DNA of 64,000 nt from Ruthenibacterium lactatiformans (GTDB lineage: Bacteria; Bacillota; Clostridia; Oscillospirales; Ruminococcaceae): NCBI RefSeq assembly GCF_000949455.1, contig NZ_JXXK01000022.1, positions 1-64,000 of the forward strand, written 5' to 3'. The notes under the pieces were generated by a model. The model searched no databases. It saw nothing but the letters and a program-made list of their open reading frames with translations, and was not told the origin of the DNA. Numbering within the stretch: the first letter of the stretch is position 1; each line of letters begins with the position of its first letter. The position numbers were made by a program, and so were the translations under genes. Below, piece after piece: positions 1 through 8,402 of this stretch.

Positions 1-6
1 CTTTCC

Positions 7-42
7 AAAAAAGAAACGGCCTGCATGGTGCAGACCGCTTTC
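7..42 (-). terminator. Intrinsic terminator of the AbiE operon
   Basis: Read on the minus strand, a stem of about 13 bp (GAAAgCGGtCTGCA paired with TGCAGgCCGTTTC) with a short CCA loop is followed by six T residues. It lies directly after the stop codon of the last gene of the AbiE operon (44-376), so it probably ends that transcript. Confidence 0.75.
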
Positions 43-43
43 G

Positions 44-376
44 TTATTCTATAAAATCATTCTCATCAAGAAAATCAAAATCGTCATCGGTGTCCTCTAA
101 CTGTTTTGGAGGAAACCTCATCTCGTATTGTTCTTTCGCCAGCGCACAGACTTCCGGGCACTTATCTTTCATTCGGTTTTTCAGCCAGGAAATTTGTTCC
201 TTTGATAATCGCCAGGGGAGATTTAGCAAGCGGTTTATTGTCATTTGCTCCGCTTGCTTCTCCGGCGGCAAAGAAGCACAGGATTTACAGATATGAGCCG
301 CATGGCCTTTGCCGGAAAATTTTTCGTTGGCTTTGTATTCTCCGCAGACTTTGCAATAATGACCGTGTTTTTTCAT
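44..376 (-). CDS. Small zinc-ribbon protein, third gene of the AbiE operon
   Basis: A 110-aa protein with two CxxC pairs near the N-terminus (HYCKVCG and HICKSC, residues 7-33) that could bind one zinc ion. A basic helical middle and a very acidic C-terminus (DTDDDFDFLDEND) follow. Its ATG overlaps the stop codon of the abiEii-type toxin gene (ATGA), so the two are probably translationally coupled. I know similar proteins only as uncharacterised genes on Firmicutes mobile elements. The coupling suggests, but does not show, a role with the AbiE system, perhaps in nucleic-acid binding. Confidence 0.75.
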   Translation of the reverse strand: MKKHGHYCKVCGEYKANEKFSGKGHAAHICKSCASLPPEKQAEQMTINRLLNLPWRLSKEQISWLKNRMKDKCPEVCALAKEQYEMRFPPKQLEDTDDDFDFLDENDFIE

Positions 377-1227
377 AGGCTCGATCCCTTTTCACATAGA
401 GCGTATAAACTGCGAACCGCCCCCATGATGATGCTCCACTCCAGATCTGCCGCATAGGAAAACTTCCTGCGGTAAGATTCCCAAAGTTTCTGCATAACCG
501 AGCTGTTCTCCACTTCCTCAAAAACTTCGGCAGCTTCTGCAAGATGTCGTTCTGTCCCGCGTTTGTGAGCAGTGGCCCACAGCGCATCATGGAGAATCTG
601 TGGGTTCAATGTGTTCCCATGCAGCTGTTCCAGAATATAAATGTCATAGAAATCTCTCATGCGGGTGTTGGTGGTGGTTCTGGTGATGATTGTTTCCAGC
701 TTTTCAGCCAGAACGGTTTCCAGATTGTATGCCCAAATGTCAATGGAGCGATCTTCCAGCATCAGCTTAAAAGAGTAGCGTACCTCCCTGGGGGTAATAG
801 CATCCCCTGTGGAAATGTCAATCTTCAAAGGTGTCACCACACCGTCAAAGGTTGTAGTCATGCTGACCCGAATCCCAGGATACTCCGCTTCATCCATAAT
901 CTCTGAAATGCTTTTCAGCTGAAATTTGACGCCATCATCAATCGTCACACTCACAATAGCAGAAATCAGGTTCTCGATGTCCTCTACATTAACATTGGCT
1001 CCTTTTACAGTAGCGTCCAAGTCCATGGTGGAACGGGCATCCAGTCCAACCATTGCCGCTACCAGCATCCCGCCTTTCAGAATAAATTTGTCACGATATT
1101 CAGAAAGGGAAATTCTCTCCAGAAAACGCTCCATCATATAGTTTCGCATTAAAAGCTGTGCATCCGCAGATTTTTCTCTGGAAAGATTGCGAATTAAATC
1201 TTTTAGCTGCCTTGCTGTTTTTATCAT
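373..1227 (-). CDS. abiEii: AbiEii-type nucleotidyltransferase toxin
   Basis: A 284-aa protein of the AbiEii/AbiGii family, the toxin half of type IV-like AbiE systems. Family members are nucleotidyltransferases that block growth or abort phage infection; characterised relatives modify tRNA 3' ends. The N-terminal FILKGGMLVAAM followed by STMDLDATVKG is the diagnostic GG...DxD nucleotidyltransferase motif (about residues 48-75), and EKLETIITR...RMRDFYDIY is the conserved helical region after it. The start ATG overlaps the stop codon of the upstream antitoxin gene by 4 nt, the usual AbiE arrangement. Length is normal for the family and no frameshift is seen. Confidence 0.9.
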   Translation of the reverse strand: MIKTARQLKDLIRNLSREKSADAQLLMRNYMMERFLERISLSEYRDKFILKGGMLVAAMVGLDARSTMDLDATVKGANVNVEDIENLISAIVSVTIDDGVKFQLKSISEIMDEAEYPGIRVSMTTTFDGVVTPLKIDISTGDAITPREVRYSFKLMLEDRSIDIWAYNLETVLAEKLETIITRTTTNTRMRDFYDIYILEQLHGNTLNPQILHDALWATAHKRGTERHLAEAAEVFEEVENSSVMQKLWESYRRKFSYAADLEWSIIMGAVRSLYALCEKGSSL

Positions 1228-1832
1228 AAAAGCACCTCCAAATACTGCCGTAAAATTTTTTCAACCCGGAACATACCGGCATACTGCATCAAAGTCCGCA
1301 GATCCTTGTCCTTCCTTCTGGCATACATCTTCAGCGCACCTTGAAACGTCTGTATTTCCATGCTGTTCCGGCTGCGGAGCAGATCGCAGATGGTGCGCTC
1401 CATATCATAGACAGGAACCGTATGCCCAAAAGGTGTTTGGCCAGTTGTCAGCCCTACCTCATATAGTTCTGGTTTGATGGTGTAAATAGAAAGGCCCTCT
1501 GCCTTTAAGCGAGTGGTGCTGTACCCTCTGCGCACCGTGATAGCGTATGGAGATGGTTCCCGGTCTGTCAGGTCATGGAAAAATAGCGCCGATTCATGGG
1601 AAAATACTGCCTGACCACACCGCAGATGTAACAGAAACATCGCATCAATCCAGGTATCCTCGGAGACATAAATTCCGTGAGCAACCTGCTGAAGATTTTT
1701 CTCTTTGACATATTCATAAAAAATGGGTTTTACAATTCCGCTGGCGATTACCTGTGCGGTTTGCAGCATCCCATCATGCTCGGTCAGAAGTCTGTCTAAC
1801 TGCTCAAACCGTTCTGATTTGGTCACATTCAT
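1224..1832 (-). CDS. abiEi: AbiEi-type antitoxin / transcriptional autoregulator
   Basis: A 202-aa protein with an N-terminal winged-helix-like region (LDRLLTEHDGMLQTAQVIASGI) followed by the AbiEi antitoxin domain (VAHGIYVSED...SHESALFFHDLTDREP...VYDMERTICDLLRSR). Antitoxins of this family bind inverted repeats in their own promoter and neutralise the AbiEii nucleotidyltransferase. The start at 1,832 is chosen because AAAGGAAG sits just upstream; an in-frame ATG 13 codons earlier lacks such a site and lies in the promoter. It is the first gene of a three-gene operon with the toxin and a zinc-ribbon protein. Confidence 0.87.
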   Translation of the reverse strand: MNVTKSERFEQLDRLLTEHDGMLQTAQVIASGIVKPIFYEYVKEKNLQQVAHGIYVSEDTWIDAMFLLHLRCGQAVFSHESALFFHDLTDREPSPYAITVRRGYSTTRLKAEGLSIYTIKPELYEVGLTTGQTPFGHTVPVYDMERTICDLLRSRNSMEIQTFQGALKMYARRKDKDLRTLMQYAGMFRVEKILRQYLEVLL

Positions 1833-1843
1833 CACTTCCTTTC

Positions 1844-1880
1844 GTGCTACCATTATACACGAATGTAGCACAAAAGTAAA
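1844..1880 (-). promoter_or_regulatory. abiE promoter with flanking inverted repeat (probable AbiEi operator)
   Basis: On the minus strand a TATAAT -10 box (1,852-1,857) lies 17 bp from a weak -35, TTTACT (1,875-1,880). The -10 is bracketed by a perfect 7-bp inverted repeat, GTGCTAC / GTAGCAC (1,865-1,871 and 1,844-1,850). AbiEi antitoxins are known to repress their own promoter through inverted repeats, so this is a good operator candidate. Confidence 0.6.
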
Positions 1881-1930
1881 TATAGTAATTTAACAGACAC
1901 TGTCTGGCATTTTTGTGACCGCGCATTTTA

Positions 1931-2227
1931 TCAATAAACCAAATCTTGAATGGCAAACTTCAAGTCCTGCACCTTGCCCAGTAGCCAGATTGCAGCCAGT
2001 GGCAGCCCCATCGGGCTAATCAAAAATGCCATAACCAGCAAAATCACACCATTCTGCGGGGAATAGGTAATAAGCACAGCCACGCCAAGCAGAGCAATTA
2101 CAGTGCTGAGCAGACCAAGCACCAGACCGGATATGTAGATCAGCCCCGTGCAGAGCCAGACAAAAAGCGTCAGCACCAAAGTGACCGGTGCAGTTATAAT
2201 CATCAAAAGCCCTTTCAAAATCTTCAT
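1931..2227 (-). CDS. CD1845-like small membrane protein
   Basis: A 98-aa, almost entirely hydrophobic protein with about three membrane segments (residues 5-28, 32-53 and 60-85) and a short charged tail (GKVQDLKFAIQDLVY). It resembles the uncharacterised family called CD1845 in Clostridioides conjugative elements (family named from memory). It follows mobC but is separated from it by an intrinsic terminator, so it may have its own promoter. AAGGAGGAAATAAC precedes the ATG. Function unknown. Confidence 0.65.
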   Translation of the reverse strand: MKILKGLLMIITAPVTLVLTLFVWLCTGLIYISGLVLGLLSTVIALLGVAVLITYSPQNGVILLVMAFLISPMGLPLAAIWLLGKVQDLKFAIQDLVY

Positions 2228-2310
2228 GTTATTTCCTCCTTGCAGCGTTCTTGGTATCTTTTCTAATCATATTATCCGGCATGGGCAGGCAAAAGACAAG
2301 GATACCGATA

Positions 2311-2362
2311 AAAAGAAAAAGCGGAGAGAGGAGCAGCGAAGTAATGCCGTTCCTCCCTCCGC
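2311..2362 (-). terminator. Intrinsic terminator after mobC
   Basis: On the minus strand an imperfect stem (GCGGAGgGAGGA...TCCTCtCTCCGC, 2,321-2,362) is followed by TTTTTCTTTTT. It lies 21 bp past the mobC stop codon and would end the long transfer-gene transcript before the CD1845-like gene. Confidence 0.7.
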
Positions 2363-2382
2363 AAATGGAGTATCTATCCCTG

Positions 2383-2721
2383 TTATAAAAGTTTGGAAAG
2401 CTGGGTAAGAATTTCCTCTACGCCCTCCCATAACTGTTCCTGCCGCTGGGATATATCCTCCAAGTCAGCATCATAAACCCGTCCAGTCTCATGCACTTTA
2501 CGGGTCAGCTGGTTTAAGTTGTTGCTGCTTCGGCGCATCAGGGAAACAAGCTCCTTCAACTCCGGCAGCTCCAGCTTGACTACATACCCATCCAGCGCCA
2601 TTTTTCTTAGATAGGCTTCACGGTTGGAGGTTCCAAACTGAGACATTTTTTGCTCAATCACAGCAAGCTCCTCCGCTGAAACTCTAAAGTTTAATTGCAT
2701 ATCCCGCTTACGCTTTGCCAT
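2383..2721 (-). CDS. mobC: MobC-like mobilization accessory protein
   Basis: A 112-aa protein with a basic start (MAKRKRDMQLNFRVSAEEL) typical of ribbon-helix-helix DNA binders. The MobC/NikA-type region follows (SNREAYLRKMALDGYVV...LKELVSLMRRSSNNLNQLTRKVHETG). Such proteins bind at the origin of transfer and help the relaxase nick. It starts 3 bp after the stop of the DUF3849-like gene, as in other Tn1549-like elements, where the relaxase gene normally comes next. No relaxase gene is present between here and the left edge of the window, so it must lie further left or be lost. Confidence 0.88.
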   Translation of the reverse strand: MAKRKRDMQLNFRVSAEELAVIEQKMSQFGTSNREAYLRKMALDGYVVKLELPELKELVSLMRRSSNNLNQLTRKVHETGRVYDADLEDISQRQEQLWEGVEEILTQLSKLL

Positions 2722-2723
2722 AG

Positions 2724-3542
2724 TTATCGCTCCGGCTCCCGTTTCTTCGGGGCGGCAGGCTTATGGGCAGGCAGCTCCTGTTTGAGCTTATCCCGTACTG
2801 AGGGGCGGGACGGTTGCAGTTTTTCTCCCTGAGTACGGCTGCGCTGCTGTTCTACACGCACCAGATCAATAAAGCCATCCAGCACAGCAGGGTGGCTGTT
2901 TAAGGCATAACCACAACGGACAGTTTCGGGATTATCGTTGGGAATGGTCTTAGCCCATTCTTTGTTGCGTCGGGAGTAGCGCCCATCCCAGTCCTGAAGC
3001 TGGACGGTGTTAGCCAGAACCATAGCCACACGCTCCATGCCATAGATCTCGATCACACCCTTTGCCGCATCGTGACTGAGATACATTCCGTCGAAGTGTT
3101 CCCGCACCGCCGCTTCAATGGACTCCTTGCATTGGAGATTTGCATTGTTGGAAGCCCGGTACTGCTCCAACTCCCCATGTTCTCTCGCATAGGCGGCAGA
3201 ATGGGGATAGACCGGTGTTGTTCGCAGTTCCTCTTTGGCTCTGCACACATCATCGGCACGGTTCTCAATGCTGTCCCGGATCACATCCATATAACCGGTC
3301 TCCAACTTTTCAAAATAGCGGTACACATCCGCCAGCGGAGAGGGAGATTCCAAAAGTGCCTGAGCCTGGGCATCAGTCAGCTCCAGTTCCTCCATCGCCA
3401 TCACAATGTCCTCACGAACCGTGTACTCATAGGTGTGGTGCAGGATTTCTTCCGGGGGCTGTCTTTTCAGCCAGTCCCGGAACTTGTCCTGTTCGGCAGC
3501 CATCTTTTCATAAAGGGCTGTATTCAGATCGTTAGTATTCAT
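2724..3542 (-). CDS. DUF3849-like ICE protein
   Basis: A 272-aa soluble protein found next to the giant helicase gene in Tn1549-like elements. The first ~100 residues are helical and acidic (DWLKRQPPEEILHHTYEYTVREDIVMAMEE). The centre (TTPVYPHSAAYAREHGELEQYRAS...YGMERVAMVLANTVQ) matches the conserved region I associate with DUF3849. The C-terminus is a basic, disordered tail (RPSVRDKLKQELPAHKPAAPKKREPER). The start at 3,542 is supported by GAGGAGG seven bases upstream and lies 1 bp after the giant gene's stop codon, implying coupled translation. Biochemical role unknown. Confidence 0.75.
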   Translation of the reverse strand: MNTNDLNTALYEKMAAEQDKFRDWLKRQPPEEILHHTYEYTVREDIVMAMEELELTDAQAQALLESPSPLADVYRYFEKLETGYMDVIRDSIENRADDVCRAKEELRTTPVYPHSAAYAREHGELEQYRASNNANLQCKESIEAAVREHFDGMYLSHDAAKGVIEIYGMERVAMVLANTVQLQDWDGRYSRRNKEWAKTIPNDNPETVRCGYALNSHPAVLDGFIDLVRVEQQRSRTQGEKLQPSRPSVRDKLKQELPAHKPAAPKKREPER

Positions 3543-3543
3543 G

Positions 3544-5564
3544 TTATCGCACCTCCTCAAGCTGTTTTGGTTTCTTGTCTGTACTGCGGGGTTGCACCGG
3601 GCGTTTTAGGTTATCCAGCACCGAAGGCCGTGTACTTTTGGCAACAACAGACTCGGTGTGTGCCTGTCCCTTTCCGTCGATGTTGAGCAGGGTATCCAGC
3701 TCCACCAGACGGGCGTTTTTGCATCTCAGTTCTTCTTCATAAAGGAATGGCTTTCCGACTTCCTCCTTTGCCGCAGCTTGCTGCTGACAGAGGTTATCCA
3801 GCTGTGCCTTTGCCGACTCCAGACGCTGGGGCATCTGAGCAAGGGCATTGTCGATACGGGTAAGATTTCCGCGAGGGTCTGTACCAAGGGTTGCCCGGTG
3901 GGTCATCTGTCCTTTCAGCAGGAGCGTATACTCCTGTTTCCAAGCGGAAAATTCCACGGACATGGCATACCCCCGGTAGTTGCCGATCTGCACCGGATCG
4001 GAGGTTTTAACCTCCTTGCAGGCATCCAAAAGGGCTGCGCCGGCGTTCTCCTTATCGGTCAGCAGATCGCCACGGATTTCCATACCAGCAAAACCGTCCT
4101 CCGGGTGCGGGTGCGCTGCCAAAACCTCCAGATCGGATTCAAAGCCCTTGATAAAGCCCTTGTGCTTTTCAATCTCCTCCGGGAAGTATTTGAGCAGCTG
4201 GTCCTCCAGACGATATTGCTTGCTCTGGTGGTCGGCTTTCATCAGCTTCAGGCGGGATACCTCCACATCCAAATCCATGCGCTCCTTGATGCGGGGATCT
4301 CCGGCACACAGAGCCTTGATCTCTGCAAAACTGAGGGCGGTTTCATCCACATCATCGCAGGAGCGTACCGGCGATTTAGAAGTCATGATCTGACTAATGA
4401 ATTTTTGCTTATTCTCCACCGTCTGCCAGAGGTATGCGTCAAAGGTTCCTTCGGTCACATAGCGGTACACATGGACAAGAGGATTCTGGTTACCCTGGCG
4501 CTCGATACGGCCCTTGCGCTGGGCAAGGTCTCCCGGTCTCCACGGACAGTCCAGGTCATGAAGTGCCACCAGACGGTCCTGCACATTGGTGCCTGCGCCC
4601 ATCTTGGCGGTGCTGCCCAAAAGGACACGAACCTGACCGGTACGGACTTTAGAGAACAGCTCCTTTTTCCGCACTTCGGTATTGGCTTCATGGATAAAAG
4701 CGATCTGGTCGGCAGGCATCCCCTGAGCAATGAGTTTCTGACGAATATCGTCATATACCGTAAAGGTCGGTTCCTGTTCCGGCAGAGGCACAGCGCCTTC
4801 CAATGCGTGAAGCAGTGGATTATCCAGCGTTTTCGCCGCCTTGCTTGCAGGAGCTTTGGCCTGTGGTGTAGAAATGTCGCAGAACACCAGCTGGGTCAGC
4901 TTGTCAGCTTTGCCGTCCCGCCAGATCTGCATGATGTTGTCCACACACTGATTGACCTTTGTGCCAGGTTCGTCCGGCAGCATCTGGTTGACGATCCTCT
5001 GGTCAAGCCCCAACTTACGGCCATCCGAGGTAATCTTGAGCATGTTATCCTGGGACGGGTCAACAGTTCCGCTGTGTACCAGCGATGCACGCTCCGAAAG
5101 AGCTTTGACCATTTCCTGCTGATGTTCGGTAGGCTGCGCCACGATGTTGTGGTATTCCACTTCCGGGGTAGGCAGATTCAGCTGGTCGGCAGTCTTAATG
5201 TCAGCCACTTCTTTGAACAGGTTCATCAGCTCCGGCAGGTTAAAGAACTTGCTGAATCTCGTTCTTGCCCGGTAGCCGGTGCCTTCCGGTGCCAGCTCCA
5301 ATGCTGTGACGGTCTCCCCAAATCGGGAAGCCCAACAGTCGAAGTGGGTCATGTTCAGCTCTTGCAGGCGTTCATACTGAAGATAACGCTGCATGGTGTA
5401 AAGCTCGGTCATGGAGTTGCTGACCGGGGTGCCGGTGGCAAAGATCACACCACGATTTCCGGTGATCTCGTCCATATAGCGGCACTTGGCAAACATATCG
5501 GAGGATTTCTGCGCGTCCGATGTGGAAAGACCAGCCACATTTCGCATTTTTGTGTATAAAAACA
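3544..5564 (-). CDS. Giant SNF2-like helicase/methylase, 3' exon (C-terminal part)
   Basis: This is the downstream exon of the gene that starts at 15,165. Joining base 8,403 to base 5,564 gives an uninterrupted frame across HNYKN-LFLYTKM, restoring the helicase motif after the DEAH box. The exon encodes about 672 residues: helicase motif III (GVIFATGTPVSNS), the C-terminal RecA-like lobe (VRVLLGSTAKMGAGTNVQ; DLDCPWRPGDLAQRKGRIERQGN, the arginine-finger motif VI), then a long helical tail. In-frame codons upstream of 5,564 belong to the intron and are not part of the protein. Together the exons encode about 2,927 aa. The product is thought to process or protect DNA during conjugation; this is inferred from family context. 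Confidence 0.9.
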
Positions 5565-5640
5565 ATGACGATAGGTAATCCTTTGAACGTGATGTGCGGC
5601 GAAGCCGCACATTCGTTTCCTCCGGATTTTCCCCCGTCTC

Positions 5641-5674
5641 ACGCCGGGCGTGCACCTTTCAGCGCACCCGGCCT
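5641..5674 (-). ncRNA. Group II intron domain V hairpin
   Basis: On the minus strand, GGCCGGGTGCGC-TGAAAG-GTGCACGCCCGGC forms a ~30-nt hairpin with the layout and GAAA-type loop of group II domain V, the catalytic core. It lies about 75 nt before the 3' splice site, leaving room for domain VI with its branch-point adenosine. Identified by eye, not by a covariance model. Confidence 0.75.
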
Positions 5675-5747
5675 ACCATCAGATTGACTTACTTTCTACT
5701 GATTTCATTGCATCTGTACCCTCACGAATACAGCGCACTTGTAAATT

Positions 5748-7643
5748 TCACTTTTTGAGTTTTTCACGATATTTCTTGATTTTGCGTACCGCCTTGGCAT
5801 CCAACTCTGGCGGTATAGGACTGTTGTGTACCATGCGGTGACACGGTATACATAGCCATGCTAAATTTGGAACTTTGTTGATTCTTTCAATCGGAAGTCG
5901 TGGATTTACATGATGACAATGTTTCGGAATCAGTTCAGAGAAATATCTACCACAGCATTTGCATTTTCCCTTATCTCGGTTGTAGGCATATTCCCGATTC
6001 ATAAAATACTCGAAATTGGCTCTCCATCCCTTGCCGCTAGCGTAGATGGATAAGGCTATATCTTCGGGTGTATTGATGGAGGGGCGGTCACAGGGCAACG
6101 GTTTATGCTTGGTACGATAATTTACATACCGCCTGCGTCCATCCTCCGTATAAGGGGTCATTTTCTGGTCAAATGGTTTGCTTTCATAACGACTGTGTGT
6201 AATAAACGCATAGGTTATTCCGAACCATTTCCCATCAATTTGAATTGCGAAGGTTTTACTGTCATAACCTTCGTGCCGATGTGGCAGATTACTTAATTCC
6301 TTTAACGGCACCTGCATTTGGTTGTACTGCTTGGGAAACAGGTTTTTCCATACTGCCAACGCCGTATTATTCACTCTACGGTCAATGGCATGGTAGGCAT
6401 GAGAACAGATAGAGGGTTGCAAATACTGGGCCAGTCCCATAATCACGGAGTTCACATACTGGATTTGAGCCGCCTGCGTGTTGGATTGCGTGTATAATCC
6501 AATTTTCCTAACTTCTTTTTGCAAGGTATGGATTTTCTTCGTCAATCGTTCCATATCAGGGAATGGCTTTCCTACCAGATTATCTGACCATGTGGCTGGG
6601 TCTGGTGTTTTCCTCTTTCGTTCTGCCTTGACTATGTAACCGAGGAAATGAATACCATTCTTTCTCAAATCGGTTACATAGGTCTTTTCCTGTGACAGTT
6701 CCAACTTCATGCGATGCTTAAAATACTTTGTCAGTTCATGCTTCATACGGAACGCTTCCTGTTCCGTAGAGGTCAGGATCACCCAATCATCCGCATAGCG
6801 AAAATTGTATTTCGGGGTGATTCCAGACCATTTCAGCCTTCGGGTATCGTTGCATTTGTGCTTGCATTGACGGTGCGGCTCCATATAGCAGCGCCCCACA
6901 TACCAGTCAAAGTCATTGAGATACACATTGGACAGCAACGGAGATAATATACCGCCCTGTGGTGTTCCCATTTCTGTTGCATGGTATAAGTCCTGATCGA
7001 TATATCCGGCTTTTAGCATTTGGCTGATGATTTTCAGAACCCTCTTATCGTGGATTCCGATTCGCCATAGCTTTTTCAGCAACAATCTATGATTGATGTT
7101 GTCAAAACAGCCCTTTATATCTCCCTCGACTGCCCATACCGGCTGGTCTTTGGATTTCACACTTGCATTGATGACATTGACAATATCCCGGATAGCGTGC
7201 TTCTGCGCCCGGTAAGGACGGAAACCATAGCTGTGCGGATAGAATCTCGCTTCGCATATCGGTTCCAGAATCAGTCGCATACATTCCTGTATAATCCTAT
7301 CCAATACAGTGGGAATACCCAGAGGTCGCTTTTTGCCGTTTGCCTTTTCGATATACTTCCGTTTGGCTGGCTTCGGCTTGTAATTGGAGATATTTGATTG
7401 AATCAACTGAAATAGTTCTTCTTTTGGCATTTGCAGATACTTGTCCATTTTCATCCTGTCCACACCGGCAGTTTTGCTGCCCTTGTTGGACTTGATGTTA
7501 TGAACAGCGGTTACAATAGTCACTTCGCTGACCATTGCTTCCAACAGTCCCGTGAATGAAACGCCTTGCCCCGATTTTTCATAGAGCAGGTCTTGAAACT
7601 GTTTCAATTCTTTTTCTGTTGAAAATCTGACGCTTAAATGCAC
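5748..7643 (-). CDS. ltrA: Group II intron-encoded reverse transcriptase/maturase (LtrA-like) with HNH domain
   Basis: A 631-aa intron-encoded protein. The RT domain spans about residues 40-370, with GTPQGGILSPLLSN and the catalytic YADDW. The maturase (X) domain follows. The C-terminus is an HNH endonuclease with paired cysteines (CKCCGRYF...HCHHVNPR...LCIPCHRMVHN). It assists splicing and, with the lariat RNA, retrohoming into DNA. The start codon is GTG, read with GAGGTG eight bases upstream. The RT, X and HNH motifs all look intact, so the intron could be mobile. Confidence 0.95.
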   Translation of the reverse strand: MHLSVRFSTEKELKQFQDLLYEKSGQGVSFTGLLEAMVSEVTIVTAVHNIKSNKGSKTAGVDRMKMDKYLQMPKEELFQLIQSNISNYKPKPAKRKYIEKANGKKRPLGIPTVLDRIIQECMRLILEPICEARFYPHSYGFRPYRAQKHAIRDIVNVINASVKSKDQPVWAVEGDIKGCFDNINHRLLLKKLWRIGIHDKRVLKIISQMLKAGYIDQDLYHATEMGTPQGGILSPLLSNVYLNDFDWYVGRCYMEPHRQCKHKCNDTRRLKWSGITPKYNFRYADDWVILTSTEQEAFRMKHELTKYFKHRMKLELSQEKTYVTDLRKNGIHFLGYIVKAERKRKTPDPATWSDNLVGKPFPDMERLTKKIHTLQKEVRKIGLYTQSNTQAAQIQYVNSVIMGLAQYLQPSICSHAYHAIDRRVNNTALAVWKNLFPKQYNQMQVPLKELSNLPHRHEGYDSKTFAIQIDGKWFGITYAFITHSRYESKPFDQKMTPYTEDGRRRYVNYRTKHKPLPCDRPSINTPEDIALSIYASGKGWRANFEYFMNREYAYNRDKGKCKCCGRYFSELIPKHCHHVNPRLPIERINKVPNLAWLCIPCHRMVHNSPIPPELDAKAVRKIKKYREKLKK

Positions 7644-8402
7644 AAGGTTTTCACCTCGCAGTTCGTCACCCGTCTTTCAGGGAGTTATTGGATTTTCTTT
7701 CGTGAAATTTACAAATCAATCTGACTCGTGCCCTTCGCCGTGGGGCATTTCAGCCCCGTGTAATTGGCATTACCCAATTGCAGACTACTATGGCACGGCT
7801 GACTTCCTGTATTCTTCATTGTGCTGTAACACTCCAAATACAGGCTCTCAAACGTTCCCAAATCTCTATCCTTGTGGTCAATAGACCGTTGAAACCCTTA
7901 GGCCGCTACCTTACACCGGGAGAACCTAACCACACTTTGAATCACAGTTGTTGTGTGGTTCCGCATGAATATTTCATTTCATGGGGCATATACGGAAAAA
8001 CCAGCCGTATCTGCTTTCTCCAATCTTCATCCTTTCGGATGCCAAGCACTCTTACGATGCTGCATAGCTTTCACTACTGGATAGCCATAGGTTTCGGAAG
8101 CCCGCACCATTATTATCCATGCCTTTCGGTTTAGGTTTTCAGGTTACGACTTCACCACGCTTTGTACCCTGTCTATTTACAGATAGACAACGCACAGTGG
8201 AGTATTAGCTCTCGTACTGCCTGCGGTTTGACAGACCGCTGTGGGATTTCTCCTTTCCGGCATTGATTCTGTACGGCAGAGGAATTTCGCCTCTGAATTT
8301 GAGATTTGAGTTCTCTACGATATTTTCTTGATATATCAAGTGCTATCGCATGGTGCTTTTCGTCATAGCTGTCTGCTACGACTTATGCACAACGTTTCGC
8401 AC

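Larger units (their letters stand above)
5565..8402 (-). mobile_element. Group II intron inserted in the helicase DEAH box
   Basis: A 2,838-nt intron on the minus strand. It begins with GTGCGAAACG (ending at 8,402), matching the group II 5' consensus GUGYG, and ends in ...CGTCAT at 5,565, matching the 3' consensus AY. Exact removal joins the two exons in frame. It encodes a reverse transcriptase/maturase (5,748-7,643), and a domain V-like hairpin lies at about 5,641-5,674. Positions 7,644-8,402 (759 nt) hold no gene and should be the structured domains I-III. Because splicing is needed to make the giant protein, the intron probably still splices. Confidence 0.92.

Noticed and set aside
3658..5559. 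A 633-codon plus-strand frame antisense to the helicase 3' exon.
   Set aside because: The minus-strand frame has clear helicase motifs; the antisense frame has none and no ribosome site.
5566..5655. In-frame codons upstream of the helicase 3' exon that would give it an ATG start at 5,655.
   Set aside because: They lie within the group II intron's domains V and VI; the true upstream sequence is the exon ending at 8,403.
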